Source: Acidimicrobiia bacterium (lineage in GTDB: Bacteria; Acidobacteriota; Vicinamibacteria; Vicinamibacterales; SCN-69-37). Taken from it: a stretch of 64,000 bases of DNA. Made by a program: the position numbers and the translations under genes. Below are positions 53,586 through 62,004 of the stretch, piece after piece (within the stretch, counting starts at the first letter, position 1; each line of letters starts with the position of its first letter). A model generated the notes under the pieces. The model worked only from the letters and a program-made list of their open reading frames with translations, was not told where the DNA came from and ran no database searches. Location: NCBI GenBank assembly GCA_016871335.1, contig VFZF01000002.1, positions 62,001 through 126,000 on the forward strand. The letters are read 5' to 3'.

Positions 53586-55154
53586 TTAGATGCTCAGCCG
53601 CGCCGTGCCCGGCTTCCGCGACAGCGAAAGCTCGAACAGGGTCCGCGACGCGAACACGGCGGTGAACACGTTGGAGATGAGACCGAAGAACAGGGTGGTG
53701 GCAAAGCCGCGCACGGGGCCGGTGCCGAACTGGAAGAGGAACGCGGCCGCGATGAGCGACGCAATGTGCGTATCGAGAATCGTCACGAACACGCGATCAA
53801 ACCCGGCAGCCACGGCCTGCCGTGCGCCCTTGCCATTGGCCATTTCCTCCCGGATGCGCTCAAAAATGAGCACGTTGGAGTCGACGCCCATGCCGATGGT
53901 GAGGATGAAGCCGGCGATGCCGGGCAACGTCAACACGGCACCGACGTACGCCATGAAGCCGAGCAGGATCATCAGGTTGAGTGAAATGGTGATGACCGCA
54001 TTGATGCCGGCGAGTTTGTAGTACGCCAGCATGAACAACGCGACCAGCACGAGGCCGGCCAGCGACGCCTGCACACCGGCGTCGATCGAATCCTGTCCGA
54101 GGCTCGGGCCGACGGACTGTTCGTACTGCGGGGTGAGCGACGCGGGCAGCGCGCCCGACCGCAGCACCATCGAGAGGTCCGTGACCTCGCGCTGCGTGAA
54201 GGTGCCGGTGATCTGCCCCTCGTTCGAAATGCGGCCTTCAATGACCGGCGCGGACTCGACGCGGTTGTCGAGAATGATCGCCAGCTGTCTGCCGATGTTG
54301 CTGCCGGTGATTTCGCCAAAGCGGCCCGCCGCCTGGCTGTTGAGCGTGAAGCTCACCGCCGGCTGGTTGAAGCCGTCCACCGTGGCGCGCGCGGTGCGCA
54401 GATCGTTGCCGGTCACGGCCGCGAGGCGGCGGACCAGGTAATACGACGGCACGCCGGGCTGCCCTGGCGCCGACGCCGACATGCCGGGCACCACTTCCAT
54501 GTCCGGCGGAATCTGACCACCGGTCGCCTGCAGCAACGTCGCCTGATCGGGCGCCGGGCCCTGTTCCACGAGCTTCAGTTCGAGCAGCGCCGTGCGGCCG
54601 ATCATCTCCTTGGCGCGCGGAATGTCGCTCACGCCCGGCAACACGACCACGACCTGATTGCCCGCGTCGCCATACGGCGCGACGATGGGTTCGGAGACGC
54701 CGAGTTCGTTCACGCGCCGGTCGATCGTCTGGATGGCCTGCGCGACGGCTTCGCGGCGGCGATCCACGGCGATGTTCGGCTTCATCCGGAAGGTGTACGA
54801 CCCGCCCACGCCGGCTTCCCGATCGAAGGTCAGGCCGATCTGGTCCTGCGCCAACTGGCGGAACTGGGCGTCGCGGTCGGGCGCGACCCCTTCCACGACA
54901 AAGGTCGTCAGGTCCACGGGACGCACGCTTGAGGTCGTCACGCCTGCGGCGGTCAGCGACTCCTGCAGCTGGGCGGCCGTGGTTTCGGTTTCGTACGTCA
55001 ACGCCTCTTCGGTGTTGACGCGCAGCACCATGTGGATGCCGCCCTGGAGGTCCAACCCCAGCTTCAGCCGGTCCTCAGGGGGATAAAACGCAGCGACGGC
55101 CAGCGCGGCCGTGGCAATGATGACGACAACTTTCCAACGAAGGTTCTTATACAT
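53586..55154 (-). CDS. secD: Protein translocase subunit SecD
   Basis: 522 residues. GLDLQGGIHMVLRV, the P1 base and head, then LPASLTPQYEQSVGPSLGQDSI and GMGVDSNVLIFERIREEM are clear SecD signatures. A periplasmic loop of about 300 residues is complete. It pairs with SecF and YajC. Confidence 0.96.
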   Translation of the reverse strand: MYKNLRWKVVVIIATAALAVAAFYPPEDRLKLGLDLQGGIHMVLRVNTEEALTYETETTAAQLQESLTAAGVTTSSVRPVDLTTFVVEGVAPDRDAQFRQLAQDQIGLTFDREAGVGGSYTFRMKPNIAVDRRREAVAQAIQTIDRRVNELGVSEPIVAPYGDAGNQVVVVLPGVSDIPRAKEMIGRTALLELKLVEQGPAPDQATLLQATGGQIPPDMEVVPGMSASAPGQPGVPSYYLVRRLAAVTGNDLRTARATVDGFNQPAVSFTLNSQAAGRFGEITGSNIGRQLAIILDNRVESAPVIEGRISNEGQITGTFTQREVTDLSMVLRSGALPASLTPQYEQSVGPSLGQDSIDAGVQASLAGLVLVALFMLAYYKLAGINAVITISLNLMILLGFMAYVGAVLTLPGIAGFILTIGMGVDSNVLIFERIREEMANGKGARQAVAAGFDRVFVTILDTHIASLIAAAFLFQFGTGPVRGFATTLFFGLISNVFTAVFASRTLFELSLSRKPGTARLSI

Positions 55155-55156
55155 GG

Positions 55157-55510
55157 TTAAAGACCGCCGGCTTCCTTGACGACCGGCTCCTGCCCCTGAT
55201 AGCCGCCGACCGCGGCGCGCGCCACTTCAATGCGCACCTTGTCGGCAATCTGAATCTGGACCGACGCGTCGGTCAGCTTCGTAATCTGCCCGTAGATCCC
55301 GCTGGTGGTGATGACCTTGTCGCCCACCTGCAGCGCCTGCTGAAACTCCTGAATCTTCTTCTGTCGGCGTCGCATTGGCAACAGGACCAGCAAATAGAAG
55401 ATGCCGAGCATCAGCGCAAAGGGGAACAGCTGCACCCAGATGCTGGGCTGGCCCGCCTGGGGCTGGGAGGCGAAGGCTAGAACGAGTGGAAGTGTTTGTA
55501 AATCAATCAT
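55157..55510 (-). CDS. yajC: Preprotein translocase subunit YajC
   Basis: 117 residues, one helix (LFPFALMLGIFYLLVLLPMRRRQKKIQEF) followed by the cytoplasmic domain with QVGDKVITTSGIYGQITKL. The N-terminal stretch is longer than in E. coli. It overlaps tgt by 8 bases and precedes secD by 2. Confidence 0.93.
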   Translation of the reverse strand: MIDLQTLPLVLAFASQPQAGQPSIWVQLFPFALMLGIFYLLVLLPMRRRQKKIQEFQQALQVGDKVITTSGIYGQITKLTDASVQIQIADKVRIEVARAAVGGYQGQEPVVKEAGGL

Positions 55511-56666
55511 TTAGGGGCACACGCTGGCGGGTGAACGTCTGATGGAACGCCTGTCTCAACTCGTCGAACGTTCCGAACTCAATAGCGTTCCGAATCGACC
55601 GCATGGTGTCAAGGTAAAAGTGGAGATTATGCACCGTATTGAGGGCGGCGGCCGTCATCTCTCCCACCATATATAGATGTCGCAGGTAGGCCCGGGTGTG
55701 CCGCCGGCAGGTGGAACAGGTGCAATCCGGGTCGGGCGGACTGAAGTCCTCGGCGTAGCGGGCGTTTTTGATGGCGATCACGCCCCGCCGGGTCAGGAGC
55801 TGCCCGTTTCGGGCATTCCGGGTCGGCAGGACACAGTCGAACATGTCGATCCCGCGGGCGACGCATTCGATCAGGTCGTCGGGCATCCCCGTGCCCATCA
55901 GATACCGCGGCAGGTGCTCGGGCAGCTGGGCTGCCGTGTGCGCCACGACGTCATACATGACGTCCACCGGCTCCCCGACCGACAACCCCCCAATCGCATA
56001 CGCGTCGAACCCGACGGCGAGGGTGCCCGCCACGCTGCGATCGCGCAGGTCGAGATGGGTGCCGCCCTGGATGATGCCGAACTGGGCCTGGCCCGGCGTG
56101 GCGCGCGGCACGTCGGGCGCTCGTCCCTGTTGCAGCGCCTGAAAGCGATCGCGTCCGCGCCGCGCCCAGCGCAAAGTGCGCTCCATCGCTGCCTCCACCA
56201 CCTCGCGGTCGGCGGGCCACGGCGCGCATTCGTCAAAGACCATGGCGATGTCGGATCCCAGACGCGCCTGAATGTCGACGACCGACTCCGGCGTCAGCAG
56301 ATGCGCGGCGCCGTCGATATGCGATCGAAACGCCGCGCCCTCTTCGGTGATCGTGCGGCGTCCGGCCAGACTGAAGACCTGATACCCGCCCGAGTCGGTG
56401 AGAATCGGCTTCTGCCAGCCCATGAACTGATGCAACCCGCCCGCGCGCGCGATGAGCGGATCACCCGGCCGCAGATGCAGGTGATAGGTGTTGGCGAGAA
56501 TGATGTCCGGATCAAGCGCGTCCACCTGATCAAAGGTCAGGCCCTTGATCGCCGCACGCGTGCCGACCGGCATGAACGCGGGCGTTTCGATCACGCCGTG
56601 CGGCAACGTGAGACGTCCACGCCGCGCGCGACCGTCGGTCGCTGTGACCGTAAACGAAAGATCCAC
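55503..56666 (-). CDS. tgt: tRNA-guanine transglycosylase (queuine)
   Basis: 387 residues from GTG 56666; the longer frame to 56714 would overlap the ddl start. ILTDSGGYQVFSL contains the catalytic-domain signature, GGLSVGEPVDVMYDVV and the nucleophile region MGTGMPDDLIECVARGIDMFDCVLPTRNARNG follow, and the zinc site is CTCSTCRRHTRAYLRHL. It swaps guanine for preQ1 in tRNA anticodons. It starts the tgt-yajC-secDF run. Confidence 0.94.
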   Translation of the reverse strand: MDLSFTVTATDGRARRGRLTLPHGVIETPAFMPVGTRAAIKGLTFDQVDALDPDIILANTYHLHLRPGDPLIARAGGLHQFMGWQKPILTDSGGYQVFSLAGRRTITEEGAAFRSHIDGAAHLLTPESVVDIQARLGSDIAMVFDECAPWPADREVVEAAMERTLRWARRGRDRFQALQQGRAPDVPRATPGQAQFGIIQGGTHLDLRDRSVAGTLAVGFDAYAIGGLSVGEPVDVMYDVVAHTAAQLPEHLPRYLMGTGMPDDLIECVARGIDMFDCVLPTRNARNGQLLTRRGVIAIKNARYAEDFSPPDPDCTCSTCRRHTRAYLRHLYMVGEMTAAALNTVHNLHFYLDTMRSIRNAIEFGTFDELRQAFHQTFTRQRVPLND

Positions 56667-56677
56667 TGAAGCCAGCT

Positions 56678-56683
56678 TATAAT
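56678..56683 (+). promoter_or_regulatory. -10 box of ddl (leaderless) shared with tgt
   Basis: Perfect TATAAT 8 bases before the ddl GTG; no Shine-Dalgarno sequence between. Read on the minus strand the same spot offers TATAAG 9 bases before the tgt GTG, so the two divergent genes may use overlapping -10 boxes. Confidence 0.45.
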
Positions 56684-56691
56684 GCCGACGC

Positions 56692-57843
56692 GTGAAACGC
56701 TTACGGATCGGCATCGTCTACGGCGGACGCTCGGGCGAACACGAGGTGTCGATCGCCTCGGCGGCGTCGGTCTTTGCGAATCTCGATCGGACCACATACG
56801 AACCCATCGCCATCCGGATCGAAAAGGACGGCCGGTGGATGTTGTCGGACCGGCCGCCGTCCGCCCCGTCGGCGGCCGATGTCATCGATCAGATGCGGGA
56901 CGCCTCGAGGCTGCGCGGTGGCCGCGAAGTGCTCCTGCCCCCGCGGCCCGGCGACGACACCCTCGTGCTGATCGATCGGCGGCCCGCGCGCGGCGACGAT
57001 GAAGGCGCGGCGGTGCTCACGGGCCTCGGGCTCGATGTGATTTTTCCCGTGTTGCACGGCCCCTTTGGCGAGGACGGCACGATTCAGGGCCTTCTTGAGA
57101 TGGCGGGCATCGCGTATGTCGGCTGCGGCGTGCTGGCGTCAGCGGTCGGCATGGACAAGGCCACATCCAAGGTGCTCTTCAAAGCGGCCGGACTCGCGGT
57201 CGCCCCCTGGGTGGTCGTGCGTGCCGAGGCCTGGCAGGCCGACCGCGACGTCGTCATGCGCGAGGTCGGCGAGGCGCTGACGTATCCCCTGTTTGTCAAA
57301 CCCGCAAACCTGGGATCGAGCGTGGGCATTTCAAAAGTCACGACGGTCGACGACCTGCCGGCGGCGATCGAACTCGCGTTGGCGTTTGATCCGAAGGTGG
57401 TGGTGGAGACCGGCGTCAAGGACGCCCGAGAAATTGAGTGCGCGGTGCTCGGCAACGAGTCGCCGGTCGCGTCGGTGCCCGGCGAAATCATCCCCGACGG
57501 CGAATTCTACGATTACGACGCGAAGTATCTGCGCAGCGGGTCACGCACCGAAGTCCCGGCCGCGCTCACGCCGAAGATCGCCGCCGAGGTGCAGCGACAG
57601 TCGATCCGCGCGTTCCAGGCGATCGAAGGCTCGGGGCTCGCGCGCGTGGATTTTTTCCTGTCGGGGACACACACGCTGGTGATCAACGAGATCAACACGA
57701 TGCCCGGCTTCACGACGATCAGCATGTATCCGAAGTTGTGGGGCGCGAGCGGCGTCGACTACAGCGCGCTGATCGATCGGTTGATCGCACTCGCGCGCGA
57801 TCGACACGCGCGGCAGCAACAGCGCCGCACCTCCGCGTTCTGA
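56692..57843 (+). CDS. ddl: D-alanine--D-alanine ligase
   Basis: 383 residues from GTG. The N-terminal GRIGIVYGGRSGEHEVSI-like sequence (IGIVYGGRSGEHEVSIAS), VLHGPFGEDGTIQGLLEMAG, the ATP-grasp KPANLGSSVGISKV and EINTMPGFTTISMYPKLW are complete. It makes the D-Ala-D-Ala end of the peptidoglycan precursor. The EIE-type residue pattern looks catalytically intact. Confidence 0.95.
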   Translation: MKRLRIGIVYGGRSGEHEVSIASAASVFANLDRTTYEPIAIRIEKDGRWMLSDRPPSAPSAADVIDQMRDASRLRGGREVLLPPRPGDDTLVLIDRRPARGDDEGAAVLTGLGLDVIFPVLHGPFGEDGTIQGLLEMAGIAYVGCGVLASAVGMDKATSKVLFKAAGLAVAPWVVVRAEAWQADRDVVMREVGEALTYPLFVKPANLGSSVGISKVTTVDDLPAAIELALAFDPKVVVETGVKDAREIECAVLGNESPVASVPGEIIPDGEFYDYDAKYLRSGSRTEVPAALTPKIAAEVQRQSIRAFQAIEGSGLARVDFFLSGTHTLVINEINTMPGFTTISMYPKLWGASGVDYSALIDRLIALARDRHARQQQRRTSAF

Positions 57844-57912
57844 ACACGCGCTGATTACGCGCGGACCGCGCCCCCCCCGATATCATTTTTGACAGCGTCC
57901 CGCATTTTGTGC

Positions 57913-57941
57913 TTGACACCCTCGTATCTCATCCCTAATCT
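57913..57941 (+). promoter_or_regulatory. Sigma-70 promoter of the leader RNA
   Basis: TTGACA (57913-57918), exactly 17 bases, TAATCT (57936-57941). Predicted start near 57948. The only other nearby TTGACA (57889) has no matching -10. Confidence 0.8.
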
Positions 57942-57947
57942 ACATCT

Positions 57948-58056
57948 TGCGTGACGAGGAATCACTCAGCCCATCTATTGGGTACGGTTCGTTGGAGCGC
58001 ACCAGGCCGATAGGGACTGGTCGCGGGTGCGGCGGTGAAGCCGACACCCGTTTTTT
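57948..58056 (+). ncRNA. Structured leader or small RNA ending in a terminator
   Basis: About 109 bases, from the promoter to the T run. Visible stems: CCCATCTATTGGG, ACCAG...CTGGT, then the terminator hairpin. It matches none of the tRNA, tmRNA, RNase P, SRP, 6S or riboswitch patterns I know. It may be a free small RNA, or an attenuator leader that controls read-through to the 17-residue peptide 140 bases further on. Confidence 0.5.
58024..58056 (+). terminator. Intrinsic terminator/attenuator
   Basis: Outer stem CGGGTG/CACCCG, inner stem CGGC/GCCG with one bulged A, loop GGTGAA, then six T (58051-58056). It would stop most transcripts from the 57913 promoter before the peptide gene. Confidence 0.8.
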
Positions 58057-58196
58057 GTAGAGATGCCAGACACGTGTTGTTGCCGTGTCTGCCACGAGGC
58101 GAGAGCGCCACACGGCGGGTCAGGCGTGCCGAAAGGCCGCGACGGCTGCGGTGAGGATGAGCTCACGCGATCCCAACTGAAGGGGGGGACAATCAC

Positions 58197-58250
58197 ATGG
58201 CCAAGAAAGCAGCCAAGAAGGCAGCGAAGAAGGGCGGCAAGAAGCGCTAA
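58197..58250 (+). CDS. 17-residue Lys/Ala-rich basic peptide
   Basis: MAKKAAKKAAKKGGKKR, ATG 58197 to TAA 58250. AGGGGGGGA lies 8 bases before the ATG. The AAKKAAKK pattern is that of histone H1-like tails that neutralise DNA, but there is no other domain. Codon use is mixed AAG/AAA with strong AAG bias like neighbouring genes. A terminator follows 26 bases later, so the peptide has its own 3' end. It has no promoter closer than the leader at 57913, except read-through. Function unknown; expression is inferred. Confidence 0.6.
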   Translation: MAKKAAKKAAKKGGKKR

Positions 58251-58276
58251 GCGCTTCTCCACCTGTTAAGAGAAAA

Positions 58277-58302
58277 GGGGGCGACTGTCGCCCCCTTTTT
58301 TT
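58277..58302 (+). terminator. Intrinsic terminator after the peptide
   Basis: GGGGGCGA with TCGCCCCC (8 pairs, loop CTG), followed by seven T. A-rich bases at 58273-58276 make it weakly two-way for the minus-strand HEAT-cyclophilin gene. Confidence 0.95.
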
Positions 58303-58321
58303 CCACGCGTGACGCCGGCGT

Positions 58322-60406
58322 TCAGCGCAGCGTCACCCCATCCCAGATGCGGATGCGTTCGATGATGTCGTCCGAGCCCAGGCGGTCCACGACGTCCATT
58401 CCCTTCAGCACTCGGCCGAAGACGGTGTACCGGCCGTCCAGATGGGGCTGCGGGGAGTGCGTGATGAAAAACTGGCTGCCGCCGGTGTCCCCCCAGGACA
58501 ACGCCATGCCCACGGTGCCGCGCGTAAACGGCAACGGACTCAGCTCGTCCCCAATCGAGAATCCCGGCCCGCCGAGGCCGTCACCGCGCGGGTCGCCCGT
58601 CTGCGCGACGAAATTCGCCACCACGCGATGCCACCGCAGGCCATTGAAGAAACCGGCGCGGGTCAGGTCGATGAAACTGGTGGTGGTCAGAGGGGCTTCC
58701 ACCACGTTGAGTTCGATCTCAATCACGCCGTAGCGGGTTTCAAGCAACGCCACGGGTGAAAACTTCGGGCGCAGCAGCGCCGCCGATTCGAAAAATTCCG
58801 GCGGATGGCGCAGCGGTGCCGGACGGGTCGCGGCGTCACGGCGTCCGACCAGAGTGGTCGCCCGCACACGGACAGCCCAGTCCCGATCCGCGAGTGCGCG
58901 GCTGACCAGCGCGTCGGCCTCCGGTCCGCCAATGGCGTGCGCCGCGACGACTGCGGCCGCGCGCGCATCAAAGGCGGCATCACTCAGCCCGCGTTCGTAC
59001 GCTGTGGTCAGCGCCGTGAGGGCGCCATCAGGCCTGACCTCGCCGACCAGCCGCGCCGCCGTCGCACGCAGCGCAAAATCGGGCGCGTCCAGCGCATCAA
59101 ACAGCCGCGATGTCAGATCGGGTGCGCCGACCCGGACAAGCGCCTCCAGGGCCGGTCCACGCACCCGCTGGTCCTGATCCTCCACCAGATCGAGAATCGC
59201 CGACCGCACCTTGTCCGGTTCCAGTCCGGCGAGAACGCGGGCCAGCGCGGCGCGCACACTCCACTCCCGGTCCTCGGGCAGGCTGGAGATGACGAACACA
59301 AACGCTTCGGCATCCAGCCGCGCCGCCGACGCCAGCGCGGCGGCCCGCACCTGCGGCCGACGGTCGGTCACCCGATCGACCATCACGTCGAACGCGCGCG
59401 CGTCACCCGTCGCCGCCAGCGCCGACAGAACTTCGAGCGTAAGCACCATCGACAGATCGCGCGCCTTCAACAGCCCCGACAGGATGTCGAATGCCTGCGG
59501 CACACCGGGACGCCCCAGCGCACGAATCGCGGTCACGCGCAGCCGAGGATCCGCCGCGGCGTCCGCCGCAAAGCGCTGCGCCATCGCCACGCCGGCCGGC
59601 TCCGCCGCCAGCGCGCGCAGCGCAAACGACGCCGCATACGCGCCCGAACTGCGCAACAACGTCTCGAGCGACGCGGAGGCGCGAGGGTCTCCGATGCGCT
59701 GCAGCGCAAAGGCGACCGGCCACCACTGCGAGACAGGACGGCCGTCCGGTCCGAGCGCGACGCGCGCCAGCGAGTCGTAATGGCGGAGACGCACCAGCGC
59801 CAACAACGCGAGCCGACACGCTTCGGCGTCTGCCGACTGGGGGGCCTCATCATCCGGCGCGATCGCCGCGATCACCGCACCACATCCGGCAAACGCATCA
59901 CCAACCGCCGTCGCGGCGGGCACCCAGATGTCGCGCGGCCCGCCCGCCTGTGCAGCGATCAACCCAAGGGCTTCCGCAGCCCGTCCCCGCACACGCGCAT
60001 CCACATCCGACAACGCGGCGCGCAACACCTTGTCGGCGCCGGCATCCCCAATCAGTCCAAGGGCAAAGGCGGCCGACGCGCGGACGTCCACATCCGGGTC
60101 GACGAGCAGCGGGGTGACAAGTGCGATCCCGTCGGGCAGCCCGATGCGGCCCACCGCCAGGGCGGCCCGTCGCCGCACCGCCGGCACGGCATCGGCCACC
60201 AACCGCTGCAAATCCGCCGCGGGCACGGCCGGATCCGCGAGCCACCGCTGCGCCTCCAGACGCAGAATCCACGCCACACGCTGGTCGAGCGAATACACGG
60301 GAGCGGCGGGCGCCGCCGGCGCCACCACAGGCGGGGCCGACGCACAGGCCGAGGCCAGCACCACACCAGTCACCGCGACGATCACCGGAACGCGAATCAG
60401 TCCCAC
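58322..60406 (-). CDS. HEAT-repeat lipoprotein with C-terminal cyclophilin domain
   Basis: 694 residues from GTG 60406. Lipobox near residues 17-21 (VVLASAC). Residues about 45-480 are HEAT/PBS-type helical repeats (AVRRRAALAVGRIGLPDGIALVTP; VRASAAFALGLIGDAGADKVL; and others). Residues about 525-690 are a bacterial cyclophilin PPIase: RYGVIEIELNVVEAPLTTTSF, FNGLRWHRVVANFVAQTGDPRGDG, and the FFITHSPQPHLDGRYTVFGRV motif. The Arg and Phe/Gln positions (FHRV-, FVAQTGD, FFITHS) look catalytically intact. It is a chaperone-like envelope protein; the target is not known. Confidence 0.9.
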   Translation of the reverse strand: MGLIRVPVIVAVTGVVLASACASAPPVVAPAAPAAPVYSLDQRVAWILRLEAQRWLADPAVPAADLQRLVADAVPAVRRRAALAVGRIGLPDGIALVTPLLVDPDVDVRASAAFALGLIGDAGADKVLRAALSDVDARVRGRAAEALGLIAAQAGGPRDIWVPAATAVGDAFAGCGAVIAAIAPDDEAPQSADAEACRLALLALVRLRHYDSLARVALGPDGRPVSQWWPVAFALQRIGDPRASASLETLLRSSGAYAASFALRALAAEPAGVAMAQRFAADAAADPRLRVTAIRALGRPGVPQAFDILSGLLKARDLSMVLTLEVLSALAATGDARAFDVMVDRVTDRRPQVRAAALASAARLDAEAFVFVISSLPEDREWSVRAALARVLAGLEPDKVRSAILDLVEDQDQRVRGPALEALVRVGAPDLTSRLFDALDAPDFALRATAARLVGEVRPDGALTALTTAYERGLSDAAFDARAAAVVAAHAIGGPEADALVSRALADRDWAVRVRATTLVGRRDAATRPAPLRHPPEFFESAALLRPKFSPVALLETRYGVIEIELNVVEAPLTTTSFIDLTRAGFFNGLRWHRVVANFVAQTGDPRGDGLGGPGFSIGDELSPLPFTRGTVGMALSWGDTGGSQFFITHSPQPHLDGRYTVFGRVLKGMDVVDRLGSDDIIERIRIWDGVTLR

Positions 60407-60428
60407 GTCCCTATCGTAGTCCGACTGT

Positions 60429-60434
60429 TATACT
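60429..60434 (+). promoter_or_regulatory. -10 box of the deoxynucleoside kinase
   Basis: TATACT with 9 bases (CGCGCCGCC) to the GTG. No Shine-Dalgarno sequence lies between. Together with other genes here it fits a leaderless pattern. Confidence 0.4.
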
Positions 60435-60443
60435 CGCGCCGCC

Positions 60444-61085
60444 GTGGACTTTCGGTATCTCGCGATAGAAGGACCTCTCGGGCTCGGCAAATCCGCGCTC
60501 GCCGAGCGGCTGGGGGCACGTCTGGATGCCACCGTCGTGCTCGACGAACACGACAACCCGTTCCTCGCTGACCTCTACGCCGGACGAGCCGGCGCGGCCT
60601 TCCAGACCCAGTTGTTTTTTGCGCTGGCCAGGCACCGGCAGCAACTCACCCTGCGGCAGGGCGACCTCTTCAGCCAGGTAACCGTCTGTGATTACCTTTT
60701 TGAACGCGACCGCATCTACGCACACCTGACCCTGGATGACAACGAGCTCTTCCTGTATCAGCGTTTGTTCGATCTGTTGTCGCGCGACCTGCCGACGCCC
60801 GACCTGGTGATCTACCTCCAGTCCCCCACCGACGTGCTCAAACGCCGCGTACGGAACCGCGCGCGCGACGATGATGACGACCCCGTCCCGCTGCCGGGCG
60901 ACGCCTACCTGGCAGAGGTCAACGAAGCCTACAACCACTTTTTCTTTCACTACACGGCGACGCCGCTCCTCGTGGTCGAGACCTCGCAGTTTGATCTGTC
61001 GTGGGGCGACGAGGCCCTGGACGACCTGCTGCGCCAGATCCGCTCCATGAGCCGAGGGACGCGCTACTACGTGCCCAGAGCCTGA
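60444..61085 (+). CDS. Deoxynucleoside (dA/dG) kinase
   Basis: 213 residues from GTG. P-loop GPLGLGKSALA near 11; the DRIYAHLTL region and the ERDRIY motif lie in the substrate site; the LID region is RRVRNRARDDDD. Related enzymes phosphorylate deoxyadenosine or deoxyguanosine from ATP. It is 12 bases ahead of accD. Confidence 0.88.
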   Translation: MDFRYLAIEGPLGLGKSALAERLGARLDATVVLDEHDNPFLADLYAGRAGAAFQTQLFFALARHRQQLTLRQGDLFSQVTVCDYLFERDRIYAHLTLDDNELFLYQRLFDLLSRDLPTPDLVIYLQSPTDVLKRRVRNRARDDDDDPVPLPGDAYLAEVNEAYNHFFFHYTATPLLVVETSQFDLSWGDEALDDLLRQIRSMSRGTRYYVPRA

Positions 61086-61097
61086 TACAGTTCACGT

Positions 61098-61991
61098 ATG
61101 GCGTGGTTCAAGAAGACCCGCAAGCCCATCGAGCCGCAGACCGACAAGTCCAGTCGCGTCCCGGAAGGGTTGTGGATCAAGTGTCCCTCGTGTGGACAGG
61201 TCATCTACAACAAGGAACTGACGATCAACCTGCAGGTGTGCCCGAAGTGCGCCCACCATTTCCGGATGAACGCCGCCGACCGGCTGGCGATGCTTTTCGA
61301 CGACGGCCAGTGGACCGAACACGATGCGGACCTGCGGTCGACCGACCCGTTGTCCTTTACCGACACCAAGCCCTATCGCGCGCGCCTGAAGGCGAGCATC
61401 GCGTCAACCGGACGCAACGACGCGGTTGTCTCGGCCAGCGGACTCCTTGACGGCATGCCGGCCGTCGTCGCCGCGATGGAATACGGCTTCATCGGCGGCA
61501 GCATGGGCGTGGTGGTCGGCGAAAAGATCACGCGCGCGATCGAGATGGGGATTGCCCAGCGGGCCCCGGTCATCGTGGTCTGCTGCTCGGGCGGCGCGCG
61601 CATGATGGAAGGGACGTTGTCGCTGATGCAGATGGCCAAGATCAGCGCGGCGCTCGGCCGGCTGGATCGCGCGGGGCTCCCCTATCTGTCCATCATGACG
61701 GACCCGACCACCGGCGGCGTCACCGCCAGTTTTGCGATGCTGGGCGACCTGCATATCGCCGAACCCAAGGCGTTGATCGGGTTTGCCGGCCCGCGCGTCA
61801 TCGAGCAGACGATTCGTCAGAAGCTGCCTGACGGCTTCCAGCGCGCGGAGTTCCTGCTTGAGAAGGGCATGATTGACTACATCGTGGATCGCCGCGAGAT
61901 GAAGGCGGCGGTGGCGCACAGTCTGCGGATCATGATGGGACTGCCGCCCTCCGCGCGTCCCGTGGCGTCGGCGCCCCCCGCGGACGCGTAG
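61098..61991 (+). CDS. accD: Acetyl-CoA carboxylase carboxyltransferase subunit beta
   Basis: 297 residues. An N-terminal zinc ribbon (CPSCGQVIYNKELTINLQVCPKC, CxxC-CxxC) is followed by the crotonase-fold domain: VVVCCSGGARMMEGTLSLMQMA and TDPTTGGVTASFAMLGD. It makes malonyl-CoA with AccA (not in window). The gap to folC is 13 bases. Confidence 0.97.
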   Translation: MAWFKKTRKPIEPQTDKSSRVPEGLWIKCPSCGQVIYNKELTINLQVCPKCAHHFRMNAADRLAMLFDDGQWTEHDADLRSTDPLSFTDTKPYRARLKASIASTGRNDAVVSASGLLDGMPAVVAAMEYGFIGGSMGVVVGEKITRAIEMGIAQRAPVIVVCCSGGARMMEGTLSLMQMAKISAALGRLDRAGLPYLSIMTDPTTGGVTASFAMLGDLHIAEPKALIGFAGPRVIEQTIRQKLPDGFQRAEFLLEKGMIDYIVDRREMKAAVAHSLRIMMGLPPSARPVASAPPADA

Positions 61992-62004
61992 AGGCCGCCG
62001 GACC

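Noticed and set aside
58063-58269. Cys-rich 68-residue frame before and over the Lys/Ala peptide
   Set aside because: No ribosome site, no family match, and it overlaps the peptide that has a good ribosome site. Kept only as a small possibility.
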